This document shows, piece by piece, positions 1 through 10,115 of a DNA stretch of 64,000 nt. This DNA is from a bacterium (GTDB lineage Bacteria > Electryoneota > RPQS01). The position numbers were made by a program, and so were the translations under genes. The stretch covers positions 1 through 64,000 of the forward strand of contig JADKHW010000006.1 of assembly GCA_016721565.1 (NCBI GenBank), read 5' to 3'. The notes beneath the pieces are model-generated. The model was not told the origin of the DNA. It ran no database searches and saw only the letters and a program-made list of their open reading frames with translations. The stretch's first letter is position 1. Each line of letters opens with the position of its first letter.

Positions 1-44
1 GCAGATGAACAGAAGCAACGTCGTGATGAGAAGTTTCATGATGT

Positions 45-782
45 TCACTCAAAGAAGAATAGAAAACGAATTCCGACAACTGCCAACACCGCGAGCATGA
101 TGCCCTTAAACACCCGCGCGCGCATCCGCGAAACCAATACTTTACCAAAATACGAACCAGCAATCATTAATACCATTAACGGCAACAATAACAGAAAGTC
201 CTTAACCCCCAACAACGATGCGCCGCTCCACACAATCAGCTTTGCGATATGCGTTCCCGCTGTCGAAAGCGCTTCCGTAGCCAGAAAACTCTCTTTCATC
301 AATCCATACCGCAGAAAATACGGAGCAAGAATCAATCCCGATCCTCCCACCACCGCGCTCGTAACACCCGCCGGAATTCCGATAAACGAAATTGAACGAA
401 TATCCGCAGTCTTGGGCCACTGCACTCGCAAGAAATTCAGCCCGACATACACAATTAAATATACACCGAGAATTTTTGCAATCCAATATGCCGGAAGATA
501 GGCATACGCCAGTGCACCAACAGCCGCCGAGGGAACCGCCGTTATCAAAAACGCTTTCAGAACCTTCCAATCAACGAACTTCCGCGCAAAATACGCGCGC
601 GATAAATTCCCAGATAGTAACAGCAAAGAAAGATACGGCACGGCGAGCTTCATGCCGACAATCTCAGCCAGAATCGGCAGATAAATCATGCCGCCGCCGA
701 CGCCTGCAATCCCCGATACTGTCGAGGCCAACAGCGCGCCGGCGGCCAAAACTAAGTAGTCATTTACCGGCAAAGTGATCAA
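45..782 (-). CDS. TauE/SafE-family membrane transporter
   Basis: A 245-residue hydrophobic protein with about seven to eight membrane segments. The first helix is followed by a glycine-rich stretch (GIAGVGGGMIYLP, about residues 24-36) and a second half repeats the pattern (SAVVGGSGLILAPYFL), which is the internal duplication typical of TauE/SafE anion exporters (sulfite, sulfoacetate and related organic anions). The substrate cannot be told from sequence. The start is TTG at 782; its TTGA overlaps the stop of the upstream aspartase gene, so the two are translationally coupled at the end of the uvrA-peptidase-nadA-aspartase operon. Length is near the family norm. Confidence 0.85.
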   Translation of the reverse strand: MITLPVNDYLVLAAGALLASTVSGIAGVGGGMIYLPILAEIVGMKLAVPYLSLLLLSGNLSRAYFARKFVDWKVLKAFLITAVPSAAVGALAYAYLPAYWIAKILGVYLIVYVGLNFLRVQWPKTADIRSISFIGIPAGVTSAVVGGSGLILAPYFLRYGLMKESFLATEALSTAGTHIAKLIVWSGASLLGVKDFLLLLPLMVLMIAGSYFGKVLVSRMRARVFKGIMLAVLAVVGIRFLFFFE

Positions 783-2198
783 CCGCCGCCCGCTCCCGCC
801 GACTGCATATCCGGTTCGGTCAAACGGCGCGGATCGAGAATTTCTTTCAACTGCTCTTCAGTCAAGAGCTTGTGTTCACGAATCAAATCAACAATCGAAC
901 GACCCGTCTTCACAGACGCTTTGGCCAAATCAGCGGCCTTTGCATAGCCAATATAGGGATTCATAATCGTGGCCATGCCGACCGACGATTCAAAATACAT
1001 CCGGCAGCGTTCACGATCAACGGTGATGCCTTCGATGCAGCGCTTACTGAACACTTCCATTGAAGTGCTCAGGATGTGAAGCGCCTGCTGCAAATTGTAA
1101 TTCACAACAGGCATCATCACATTCAAATCCATTTGACCGGCTTGCGCGCAATACGCAACCGTCTGATCAAACCCAACAACCTGATAACAAACTTGATTCA
1201 TCATCTCAGCCATGGAAGGATTGACCTTCCCCGGCATAATCGAAGAACCCGGCTGCACGGCAGGCAGATAGATTTCCTGCAAACCCGTGCGCGGCCCACT
1301 GCTCAAATAACGAATATCTGAAACAATCTTCCCAAGTTCTAATGCCAGCAATCTCAACGCCGACGAAAAATGCAAGAAATCACCCAAACTCTGCGTGACT
1401 TCAAACAAGTTTTCAGCAGGCTTGAAAGCAATTTCCGTGCGAGCAGAAATTTCTTTAGCAACTCTCGCGCGATATTCAGGATGAGCATTCATGCCCGTTC
1501 CGGCGGCAGTTGCGCCGAGATTCAGTTGACGCAAACCCGCTTCCGCTTCCACCAATCTCTCGCGGCAACGTCGCATGATTGAGGCATATCCTCCGAACTC
1601 CTGTCCCAAACGAATTGGCACGGCGTCCTGCAAATGCGTGCGCGCGCTCTTAATTACGTCGTCAAACTCCGCGGCTTTCTTGTCGAGCGCGGCGATAATC
1701 ATATCCACCGATTTCAGTAAGTCAGGAAACTTCAAACTCAAACCAATGCGAATCGCGGCAGGATAGGTGTCATTCGTCGATTGTGCCATATTGACATGGT
1801 CGTTCGGGTTGACCTTGCTGTAATCACCGCGTTTCAAACCCATCAACTCCGCCGCGCGATTGGCAATCACCTCGTTGACGTTCATGTTCGTCGAGGTGCC
1901 CGCACCCGCCTGATAAACATCCACGGCAATTTGATCCAACAGTTTACCTGCGAGCATTTCGTCAGCGGCCTTGATAATCGCACCCGATTGCTCATCCGTC
2001 AACAAATGCAAGTCGCGATGCACGACGGCGGCGAGAGCGTTTGATCGTCACATATGCTTTTATAAATACCGGATGCGGCCGCAATCCTGAAATAGGATAG
2101 TTGGCCACTGCGCGTGCCGTTTGCACGCCGTAGTAGGCATTCGCCGGAACTTGCAGTTCACCGAGCGAGTCCTTTTCAATTCTAAATTCGCTGCTCAT
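779..2198 (-). CDS. aspA: Aspartate ammonia-lyase / class II fumarase family enzyme, frameshifted
   Basis: Fumarase/aspartase superfamily enzyme that would interconvert aspartate with fumarate and ammonia. The signature GSSIMPGKVNPSMAEM, the segment RTHLQDAVPIRLGQEF and the N-terminal YYGVQTARAVANYPISG resemble aspartases more than fumarases, so aspartase is favoured. The reading frame is broken. The first 54 codons (2198 to about 2037) are in one frame and the rest (from about 2036 to 779) in another. Skipping one base near 2033-2041 restores K-R-L-A-A-V-V-H-R-D-L and gives about 470 residues, the usual family length. Since all active-site blocks are intact, an assembly error is likelier than a pseudogene. 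It lies 21 nt after nadA and overlaps the exporter gene downstream. Confidence 0.85.
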
Positions 2199-2219
2199 GA
2201 TCTTTTAGTTTCTGATATG

Positions 2220-3251
2220 TTATTCGTTGGCAACGCTATCCGGAAGGGATAGGTTGTCACGAGTTTCTCCTGTCAATTCAAACATGCGGTTCAGCGCCAT
2301 CCGCGCGCGTGACCGCACCGGCTCATCCACTTCAATCTGAAATCTGTTCTGAAGCAATGACTGCTCAACGTCGTCCAGCGAAATCGCCTTCATAAAGCGG
2401 CAGATCTTGCACGCGCGATAAAACGTCTTGTCCGGCACACTAATTTGCAGCAAGTCAGACAATCCGCATTCCGTCACGGCAAGAAAATCAGTCGCCTTGC
2501 TCGCCTGTGCATACTCAACCATTCCCGAAGTCGAGAGCGCGGCATCCGCAAGCGCAACCACGTCATCACGGCATTCGGGATGCACGAGAATTTTGATTCC
2601 CGGAATCTGCCTGCGCATCGTCATCACCGTTTCAGGTGTGATCTGATGATGCACATAGCAATAGCCATCCCAAGCGATAATCGTCTTTTCAGGAACATGC
2701 AGGGCCACATGGCGCGCCAAATTTTGATCAGGAATGAACAGAATATGTTGGCTCTCGAGCGCGCGCACAACTGAGACTGCATTTGAACTCGTACAGCACG
2801 CATCAGAATGCGCTTTGACTTCCGCAGTCGTGTTCACATAGGTCACAACCTGCAAGTCCGGATAGGTTTTGCGCAACTCGGCGACGCGCTTTGCGACTTC
2901 CGGCCCTGTGGCCATGTCCGCAAGTGAGCAGCCCGCCGCGAGATTGGGAAGCAGAACTACTTTTTCCGGATTGACAATCTTTGCCGTTTCAGCCATAAAG
3001 TGCACGCCGCAAAACACAATCACGTCCGCGTCTTTAACTTCGGCGGCTTTCAGTGAAAGCCCGAGCGAATCACCCAAAAAATCCGCAACCTCAAAAATTT
3101 CGGGACGCTGATAGTTGTGCGCCAACACGACCGCGTTGCGTTCACGCTTGAGCTTCTTGATGCGCTCAACCGTGGCAAGCATCGGCGTGACGCGATCCTC
3201 CGTATAAAACTCAGGATCGAGGCCGTGAAGTTTATCGTAAAGCGTGTTCAT
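2220..3251 (-). CDS. nadA: Quinolinate synthase (4Fe-4S enzyme of NAD biosynthesis)
   Basis: A 343-residue NadA that condenses iminoaspartate with dihydroxyacetone phosphate to quinolinate in de novo NAD synthesis. The conserved opening LAHNYQRPEI and FCGVHFMAETAKI are visible, as are three cysteines in the expected cluster-ligand positions: GCSLAD (Cys108), GYCYVHH (Cys198) and CKICRFMKAI (Cys284). HPECRDDV follows the family pattern. The gene begins 11 nt after the M28 peptidase stop and ends 21 nt before the aspartase start. No nadB (aspartate oxidase) or nadC is in the window. An aspartase or fumarase neighbour is metabolically sensible, since aspartate is the precursor and fumarate can serve NadB as electron acceptor. 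Confidence 0.95.
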   Translation of the reverse strand: MNTLYDKLHGLDPEFYTEDRVTPMLATVERIKKLKRERNAVVLAHNYQRPEIFEVADFLGDSLGLSLKAAEVKDADVIVFCGVHFMAETAKIVNPEKVVLLPNLAAGCSLADMATGPEVAKRVAELRKTYPDLQVVTYVNTTAEVKAHSDACCTSSNAVSVVRALESQHILFIPDQNLARHVALHVPEKTIIAWDGYCYVHHQITPETVMTMRRQIPGIKILVHPECRDDVVALADAALSTSGMVEYAQASKATDFLAVTECGLSDLLQISVPDKTFYRACKICRFMKAISLDDVEQSLLQNRFQIEVDEPVRSRARMALNRMFELTGETRDNLSLPDSVANE

Positions 3252-3262
3252 CGTTGTTCAAT

Positions 3263-5449
3263 TTATCCATTCAAGAACCTGCGCAGATTCTTCCCCGTGA
3301 GATTAAACATGTCGTCTCGCGAAAAACCGGCTTCATAGAGCTTCTTAATAGCTGCTTTTTGGTCACTTTCGCGCATGTCATCGAAAGATTCGCCGAAGTT
3401 CAAGTGGACATAGCGCTGACGGCCCGCGCGGATTGTCTCAATTTGTTCGAGCGTCGGTTCCTTGTCCACGTCAATCAAGAGTAGTGCCGTGCTGACCAAC
3501 AGTGAATCGCGAATCTCTTTAGGAGTTTCAGCGAATTGTGCGAGCGAAGCAGTAACAATTGATTGCGATCCCCAGCGCTGCACGCGCGGTGATGTGTTGA
3601 AATCAATCGGAATCAGCGCATAGACTCCAGCGGCTTTCAAGGTCTTGAACGTCTCTTCAGGCATGGCGAGTTTGGTTGCTTCGGCTCCCGGAGTCAAATG
3701 CACAAGTGACAACCCCATCTTTGCCAAAGTCACAACATCTTGCAGCGGACGTTTCTGCAAACCGACTTCAGGAATTGCGATTACGATACCTTGCTTCAAC
3801 TCGCCTGTCTTTGTGACGGCGTCTTTTAGCCCTGTGCTCGTGATCTCTTTGCCTGTGCAATAGGTGTGCAAGTGCGCCGTGCTGCTCACAAGTTCTGTGA
3901 TGAGCGAGGACGAGTTATGCGGCAACCAAGCAACTTCGATAGATGGCGACGATTTTACCGTGCCTGTTTTGTCAATGAAGAAACCGTCAATGTCGAGTGT
4001 GGTGGCGTAGCGCGTGATCATGCGCAGCGAATCAGAGCGGCAAGCAAGCGATTGTTGCTGTGTGCCGAGATGACGTACGAGCGCTTCAGCTTGCCCGCCG
4101 ACGGTGGCAAACGATTCTACGTTGAGCCACTGGCCATCGTCAGCAAAGTTGTGATAGAACGGATGGCTGCCGCTTGACCAAAACGCGATCCCCGGTGCGC
4201 CGTATTCGGCAAACGGTGCATAGTCACTCGCGCCGTCGCCGTCGTAGATCGAAAGTTTGGGCGGTTTCGGCGAATGCGCAAGCGAATCGGCCCAAGCTCT
4301 GCCAACGGCACCAAGTTGTTCCAAACCGGTGATTGCGGAACCGCCGTCGCCTTGACCCACCATATCGAAGTTGAGCATTGCGACAATGTTGCCGAAGGGG
4401 ATGGTTGGTTGTTCAACAAAATGTTTGCTGCCCAGCAAGCCGTCTTCTTCACCCGTAAACCAGACGAATAGGACAGAACGCTTGAGCGCCGGGCCTTGTG
4501 CAACTGCGCGCGCGAGTTCGGCAATCAACCCGCTACCGGAGGCGTTGTCGCCCGCACCGTTGTAGATAATCTTATTGGCATTCACGCCGCAATGATCAAG
4601 ATGCGCACCGATGACAATGATTTCGTTTTTCAGAACTACATCTGTGCCGTATTTGATTGCGCAAACATTGCGGCCCGTTTTGCCTTTGACCTGCTTATTG
4701 CCAATGGTCAGCGACACTTGCTTGCCCGTATTCAGCGGCGCGATGTCCTTTTGAATTTTGTCCTGATAGCTCTTTATCGAGTAGCCGGTATTCTCAAGCA
4801 GAATTTGAAGAACACGGTCGCCGATGTAGATCATCGGAAAGGCGGGGTCGTAACTCTTCTCTGGAATCGCTGCGCCGTTTACGGGCATCGAGCGGTCGTG
4901 CCACATGATACCAACCGCGCCGCGCTGCTTTGCCCATTCCATCATGTGCGAGCGGCGATTCTCCTCGGCAAAACTGTAAGCGCTCTTGGGTTCGCCGCGC
5001 AAGATAACAACTATTTTGCCTTCAACATCGACGTCGCCGTAGTCGTTGCGGCCTTTTTCTTCAGAGAATAAACCGTGCCCCACCATGACGGCTTCGGTGT
5101 TGACATACTTTGAGCCGGTGTGTGTGACAAGGTTGAAATCGAGACCTTGCACGAAGGTGATCTTGCCGAGTTCGCTGCCCATGATGGACATGGACGCGTT
5201 TTGCTCTTGTGTGACGAGCATCGGCACGGGTTGAAAATAGCCCTCAGTACCCATCGGATCAAGTCCGAGTTCTTTGCAATAGTTGGCAATGTACTCTTCG
5301 GCTTTTTGGCCTCCGGGATGACCTGAGCGACGGCCTTCGTACTTGTCGCTTGCGAGTTCGTTCGCGAAGTCGTAGGCTTTTTGTCCGTCGAAAGATTGAG
5401 CGAAGAGTGCGCAAGCGGAAAGGAGTGTCAGCAGAAGTGATTTGATCAT
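3263..5449 (-). CDS. Secreted M28-family zinc aminopeptidase with PA insert and extra C-terminal domain
   Basis: A 728-residue exported peptidase. A short signal sequence (MIKSLLLTLLSACALFAQS) may carry a lipobox (L-S-A-C, Cys13). A protease-associated (PA) segment spans about residues 90-250. The M28 core follows, with its expected metal and catalytic residues: GAHLDHCG (His283), GAGDNASG (Asp301), FTGEEDG (Glu334/335), LNFDMVG (Asp362) and FYHNFADD (His433). Beyond about residue 520 there are some 200 residues with alternating beta/alpha character, ending in GFSRDDMFNLTGKNLRRFL, which recalls the last helix of renal-dipeptidase/amidohydrolase barrels; no metal ligands are obvious there. The start ATG overlaps the uvrA stop (ATGA). 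Confidence 0.85.
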   Translation of the reverse strand: MIKSLLLTLLSACALFAQSFDGQKAYDFANELASDKYEGRRSGHPGGQKAEEYIANYCKELGLDPMGTEGYFQPVPMLVTQEQNASMSIMGSELGKITFVQGLDFNLVTHTGSKYVNTEAVMVGHGLFSEEKGRNDYGDVDVEGKIVVILRGEPKSAYSFAEENRRSHMMEWAKQRGAVGIMWHDRSMPVNGAAIPEKSYDPAFPMIYIGDRVLQILLENTGYSIKSYQDKIQKDIAPLNTGKQVSLTIGNKQVKGKTGRNVCAIKYGTDVVLKNEIIVIGAHLDHCGVNANKIIYNGAGDNASGSGLIAELARAVAQGPALKRSVLFVWFTGEEDGLLGSKHFVEQPTIPFGNIVAMLNFDMVGQGDGGSAITGLEQLGAVGRAWADSLAHSPKPPKLSIYDGDGASDYAPFAEYGAPGIAFWSSGSHPFYHNFADDGQWLNVESFATVGGQAEALVRHLGTQQQSLACRSDSLRMITRYATTLDIDGFFIDKTGTVKSSPSIEVAWLPHNSSSLITELVSSTAHLHTYCTGKEITSTGLKDAVTKTGELKQGIVIAIPEVGLQKRPLQDVVTLAKMGLSLVHLTPGAEATKLAMPEETFKTLKAAGVYALIPIDFNTSPRVQRWGSQSIVTASLAQFAETPKEIRDSLLVSTALLLIDVDKEPTLEQIETIRAGRQRYVHLNFGESFDDMRESDQKAAIKKLYEAGFSRDDMFNLTGKNLRRFLNG

Positions 5450-8323
5450 GCTCCAGCCTCGACGATACGGCGCTTGCCGTTTGATTGCGTTGTTGTGTTG
5501 CGACGGGCCTCGAGTTCGAGTTTCAAATAGCGACCCGTGTGACTCAATTTGTGTTTGGCGACATCTTCCGGAGTTCCGGCCACAAGAATTTCACCGCCGC
5601 GCTCGCCGCCTTCAGGACCGAGGTCGATAATCCAATCGGCGGTTTTGATGACGTCGAGGTTGTGTTCGATGACGAGGACAGTGTTACCGCGATCAACCAA
5701 TGTGTGCAGAACTTTCAGTAGTAGCTTGATGTCGTGAAAGTGCAAACCGGTTGTCGGTTCGTCGAGAATGTAAATCGTGCGGCCCGTCGCGATGCGCGAA
5801 AGTTCTGTGGCAAGTTTGACACGCTGTGCTTCACCGCCAGGAGAGCGTGGTTGCTTGTTGGCCCAAATGTATATAGCCCAAGCCGACTTCTTCGAGCGTG
5901 GCAAGCTTGCGGGCAATCGGCGGCATGGATTCAAAGAATTCGCGCGCTTCGGAAACGCTCATTTCGAGCACGTCTGAAATCGATTTGCCTTTCCAGCGAA
6001 CTTCCATCGTTTCTCGATTGTAACGCTTGCCGTGACAGACTTCACAGGGGACATACACATCGGGTAAGAAGTGCATCTCTATTTTGATGATGCCGTCGCC
6101 CTGACAGTTTTCGCAACGCCCGCCTTTGACGTTGAACGAAAAGCGGCCCGGTTTATAGCCGCGCATCTTCGCTTCGGGAAGTTGGCTGAAGAGATCGCGA
6201 ATCGCTGTGAATAACCCAGTATAGGTTGCGGGGTTCGAGCGCGGTGTGCGGCCGATGGGGGATTGATCGATGTCAATCACTTTGTCAAGATTGGCGATGC
6301 CCGTCAACTGCGTGTACGCGAGCGGCGGTTCTTTGGCGTTGTAAAATCGTTGCGCCAGAGCGCGATAGAGCGTTTCGTTTATCAGAGTTGATTTGCCCGA
6401 ACCGGAGACACCTGTGACGACTGTGAAGGTGCCAAGCGGAATATCCGTTGACACGTCTTTCAAGTTGTTTCCACGCGCTCTGCGAATGCCGAGACTCTTG
6501 CCGATGCCGGGTCTGCGCTGAGTAGGAGTTTCAATGCGGTCCAAGCCGCTGAGGAATCTGCCTGTGAGCGACTTATCATTTTTCGCAACTTCAAACGGAG
6601 TGCCTTCGGCGACGATCATTCCGCCGTGACGACCTGCGCCGGGGCCGAGGTCAACAACGTGATCAGCGGCATCAATTGTGTCGCGGTCATGCTCGACGAC
6701 GATCACTGTGTTGCCGATGTCGCGTAAGCGCTTTAGCGTCGCAATCAAGCGGTCGTTGTCGCGTTGATGCAAACCAATGCTCGGTTCATCGAGGATGTAC
6801 ATCACCCCTGTCAACTGTGATCCGATTTGAGTGGCAAGGCGAATACGTTGTGCTTCGCCGCCGGAGAGACTGCCTGCCGCGCGATTGAGCGTGAGATAGT
6901 CCAAGCCGACATCAAGTAAGAAGGTCAAACGCTCGCGGACCTCTTTCAATATTTGACGCGCGATCATCGTGTCGCGCTCGTTCAGCCGCAGATTGCTGAA
7001 GAAATTGTGCGCGTGGCCGATGGACAGATCGCAAACGTGATGAATGTTCTGATCATTGACCAGAACGCTCAGAGCTTCGGGCTTCAAGCGCGCGCCTTTG
7101 CAAGCAGGGCAGGGGATGTTGCCCATGAAGTCTTCAATCCACTCGCGGACTTGTGTTGACGTCGTCTGAGAGTAGCGGCGCATGAGATTTGGAATTACAC
7201 CTTCCCACTTGCCGGTAGTCTCAAAGCGTGACTTCTGGCCTTCCCAAACAAATTCGACTTCTTTCTTGCCAGAGCCATAGAGAATGACTTGACGATGCTC
7301 GGGCTTAAGCTTTTTCCATGGAATCGTCAGCGGAATCTTGAATTTCTTCGCGACAGCATCGAGCATGTTGCCCATCCAGCCATCTGATCCTCCAGAGAGA
7401 CTGGAGATTGCTCCGTCTTCAATCGAGAGTTCTTCGTTGGGGATGATGCGCTCGGGGTCGATTTCCATTTTGAAACCTAAACCCGTGCAGCGCTCACACG
7501 CGCCGAAGGGCGAGTTGAAGCTAAAGAGCCGAGGTTCGACTTCTTGAATAGAGATGTTGCAGTCGGGGCAGGCAAAGCGTTCACTGAAGACGCGCTCTTT
7601 ACGGCCTTCAATGGCGGTGATAAGCAATCCGCTGGAGAGACGCAGGGTTGTTTCGACGGGATCGGTCAAACGCGAGCGTAAACCGTCTTTGATGACAAGG
7701 CGGTCGACGACGACTTCAATTGAATGGCGGATCTTCTTGTTGAGTTCGATCTTCTCATCGAGGGATCTGATTTCGCCATCTACGCGAACACGGACGAAGC
7801 CGTCGCGCTGGATGTTCTCGAAGATCTCGCGATATTCGCCTTTGCGGCCACTGACGACTGGGGCAAGCAACTGAATCTTTGCGCCTTCGGGAAGATTCAG
7901 AAGCGCGTCAACAATTTCTTGCGCGGTCTGGCGTTGAATTGGTTTGCCGCAATTCGGGCAATGCGGTTTACCAATGCGCGCATAGAGAAGACGTAGATAG
8001 TCGTAAATTTCCGTTACCGTTGCGACCGTCGAACGCGGATTTCGGATACCCGCCTTTTGTTGAATCGAGATTGCCGGAGAGAGACCTTCAATCGCGTCAA
8101 CATCGGGTTTTTCCATCAATCCGAGGAATTGCCGAGCATAGGCAGAAAGCGACTCGACGTAACGCCTCTGACCCTCGGCATAGAGTGTGTCAAATGCCAG
8201 TGAGGACTTCCCCGATCCGGAAATGCCAGTGATAACAATCAATCGGTTACGCGGCAAGTCCAGAGAGATGTTCTGGAGATTGTGCTCACGGGCACCGGAA
8301 ATGCGGAGAAACGGGGATTCCAT
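5446..8323 (-). CDS. uvrA: Excinuclease ABC subunit A, frameshifted in the second ABC signature
   Basis: UvrA, the damage-recognition ATPase of nucleotide excision repair. Both Walker A motifs are present (GISGSGKSSLAFDT near residue 33 and GVSGSGKSTLINET in the second half), as are the zinc modules with CPDC/CERC and CENC/CEVC pairs, and the first signature SGGEAQRIRLA. The second signature is interrupted. One frame reads GYIHLGQQATTLSWR then stops, while the other resumes with GGEAQRVKLATELSRIA and runs to the normal C-terminus. Deleting the A at about 5839 restores T-L-S-G-G-E-A and gives about 955 residues, the normal length. A consensus error is the simplest reading. It is first gene of the minus-strand operon. 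Confidence 0.93.
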
Positions 8324-8357
8324 CTACTTGTTTATCTGTATCTTAATGTGAACATTC

Positions 8358-8386
8358 AATGTACCGAAAAATCCGCCGATAATCAA
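8358..8386 (-). promoter_or_regulatory. Putative sigma-70 promoter for the uvrA operon
   Basis: Read on the minus strand: TTGATT (8386-8381), a 17-nt spacer, and TACATT (8363-8358), about 35 nt before the uvrA ATG at 8323. The spacing is ideal; the -35 matches 4 of 6 and the -10 is moderate. Position upstream of a five-gene operon supports it. Confidence 0.45.
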
Positions 8387-8454
8387 GGCAGGTGGGCAGA
8401 ACTCTCCTCCATCTCTCGTACCTTTCGGCAACAACTTCCCTCGGCAAAAACTGC

Positions 8455-8483
8455 TTGACAAACACGAAATCACTTTGTATATT
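8455..8483 (+). promoter_or_regulatory. Strong sigma-70 promoter for the response-regulator gene
   Basis: TTGACA (8455-8460), exactly 17 nt, then TATATT (8478-8483): a consensus -35 and a 5-of-6 -10. Start of transcription would be near 8490, leaving a leader of about 165 nt before the ATG at 8657. The 333-nt gap 8324-8656 holds this promoter, the divergent uvrA promoter, and an AT-rich leader; no gene is visible in it. Confidence 0.7.
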
Positions 8484-8656
8484 GACCGCGCCTATCGCAA
8501 ACTATGTATGAATATATTGCTTTTTGATAGGTTGTGATTATATTTGCTATAGTGATGAATGTGGCGCGAAGTTGTGGATAAGGTGCGTTGAGTTCGGTAT
8601 TTTCAGCAAAGTTGACCCTTTAGGCCTTAGTTAGAACTTTAGAGGAGCGTCACTGT

Positions 8657-10036
8657 ATGGCCAAGAATAGGATTCTGGTTGTAGATGATGAACAGCATTT
8701 TCGTGATTGGCTTGTTCAAACACTGAAGCGAAGAAATTACGCCGTCGAAGCTTGTGAAGACGGCCAGACTGCTCTAAGCCTCCTCGAGGAGGGACAACAG
8801 TTTGACGTGATCGTGACCGATGTCCGGATGCCGAAGATGTCCGGGTTGCAACTTCTGAGAACTGTGCACGAACGCTTCCCGGGCGTGGACATCGTGATCA
8901 TGACACAGTACGGCAGCGTTCCTGAAGCCGTAGCCGCCCTGAAGGACGGCGCGATTGACTTCCTCGAAAAACCCTTCCCGCAAGAAACCCTCATCTTGCG
9001 CATTCAGAAAGCCTTTGAATCGCGCAAACTCAAGCTCGAAAATTACCAGTTGAAACGCGAGCTGGGGACAAAGTACCAATTCAATAGTATTCTCGGTCAG
9101 TCGCCTAAGATGCTCGAAGTTCTTGAGCAACTTGAGATGATTGTGCCTACTAAAGCCACTGTTCTGATTCAGGGGGAATCGGGAACCGGCAAGGAATTAA
9201 TTGCACGCGCGCTGCATGAGAATAGTCCGCGCCGCAGCGGTCCGTTTGTAAAGATTAATTGTGCCGCGATGCCCGAGACTCTGATGGAGTCTGAGTTGTT
9301 TGGCCATGAAAAGGGTGCGTTTACCGGAGCAATTAAGACGGTAGAGGGCCGCTTTGCGATGGCGCATGGAGGCACGCTGCTATTAGATGAAGTTTCTGAA
9401 ATGTCGCCGACAATGCAGGCCAAGCTCTTAAGGGTCCTTCAAGAAAGAGAATTTGAGAGGCTTGGTGGGCGCGATACCATAAAGATCGACGTGCGCATCG
9501 TAGCGACGACGAACCGTGACTTGAAGAAGGCTATTGCCGAAGAGCAGTTCCGTGAGGATTTGTACCATCGCTTAAATGTTTGCCCAATTGTCGTTAGTCC
9601 TCTGCGCGACAGACGAGAAGATATTCCGCTCTTGGCTACTCACTTTGTAACGTACTACGCGGGTGAGTATGCCAAGGACATTCAGGGTATTGACGAAATC
9701 TCGATGGAGCAGCTCCTGAACTACGAATGGCCGGGCAATGTGCGCGAACTGCAGCACAAAATGGAGCGCGCAGTGATTATGTGCGACGATACGATGATTC
9801 GCACAAAGCACCTCTATTTGGACGGCATAGAGGCTGCCACTCAAGGCGAAACGATGTTTACTTTGGATGCTCAGGCCACCGCCACACTATCCGAAATCGA
9901 GAAGGCGGCAATTTTCCGCGCACTCCGCGTGCACGAGAACAACCGCACCAAGACAGCAGAGTCTTTGGGGATCTCTATCCGCACACTGCGTAATAAACTC
10001 AGAGAATATCGAGAAGAGGGAATTTCGGTCGATTGA
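8657..10036 (+). CDS. Sigma-54-dependent response regulator (NtrC/FlrC/FlgR class)
   Basis: A 459-residue three-domain activator. The receiver domain (1-120) has the acidic pair DDEQ and phospho-acceptor Asp55 in VTDVRMPKMSG. The AAA+ domain (about 140-375) has Walker A GESGTGKE (173-180), the sigma-54 contact loop GAFTGA (220-225), Walker B GGTLLLDEV and the R-finger region FREDLYHRLNV. A Fis-type helix-turn-helix follows near 420-450 (NRTKTAESLGISIRTLRNKL). The start follows GAGGAG (8642-8647). No histidine kinase is adjacent, so the partner kinase is elsewhere. Since three sigma-54 promoters lie in the downstream flagellar cluster, it is the obvious candidate for their activator, though a flagellar role is inference. 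Confidence 0.9.
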   Translation: MAKNRILVVDDEQHFRDWLVQTLKRRNYAVEACEDGQTALSLLEEGQQFDVIVTDVRMPKMSGLQLLRTVHERFPGVDIVIMTQYGSVPEAVAALKDGAIDFLEKPFPQETLILRIQKAFESRKLKLENYQLKRELGTKYQFNSILGQSPKMLEVLEQLEMIVPTKATVLIQGESGTGKELIARALHENSPRRSGPFVKINCAAMPETLMESELFGHEKGAFTGAIKTVEGRFAMAHGGTLLLDEVSEMSPTMQAKLLRVLQEREFERLGGRDTIKIDVRIVATTNRDLKKAIAEEQFREDLYHRLNVCPIVVSPLRDRREDIPLLATHFVTYYAGEYAKDIQGIDEISMEQLLNYEWPGNVRELQHKMERAVIMCDDTMIRTKHLYLDGIEAATQGETMFTLDAQATATLSEIEKAAIFRALRVHENNRTKTAESLGISIRTLRNKLREYREEGISVD

Positions 10037-10061
10037 TCTGAAATTCGAGATTATTGAATGT

Positions 10062-10093
10062 AACAAGGGCTGCCCGATCGGGCAGCCCTTGTT
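10062..10093. terminator. Palindromic bidirectional terminator between convergent genes
   Basis: A perfect inverted repeat with arms aacaagggctgccc and gggcagcccttgtt around GATC. It lies 25 nt after the response-regulator stop and 22 nt before the stop of the convergent metalloprotease gene. There is no long T run on either side, so it would be a strong but atypical terminator; position and symmetry are the main support. Confidence 0.65.
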
Positions 10094-10115
10094 GATTTAC
10101 AGTCTTGCTTCGAGA

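Noticed and set aside
1616..1632. TGGCACG...CTGCA match to a sigma-54 promoter
   Set aside because: It lies inside the aspartase gene, on the opposite strand, and the GG and GC are 11 nt apart instead of 10.
4496..5071. 191-codon plus-strand frame opposite the M28 peptidase
   Set aside because: Antisense to the peptidase core with its zinc ligands; composition is typical of an overlapping non-coding frame.
8356..8382. Possible sigma-28 promoter TCAA-N15-GCCGATAA on the plus strand
   Set aside because: The -10 is perfect but the -35 is weak, it is about 270 nt from the next plus-strand gene, and the same bases are better explained as the divergent uvrA promoter. A strong sigma-70 promoter lies closer to the response regulator.
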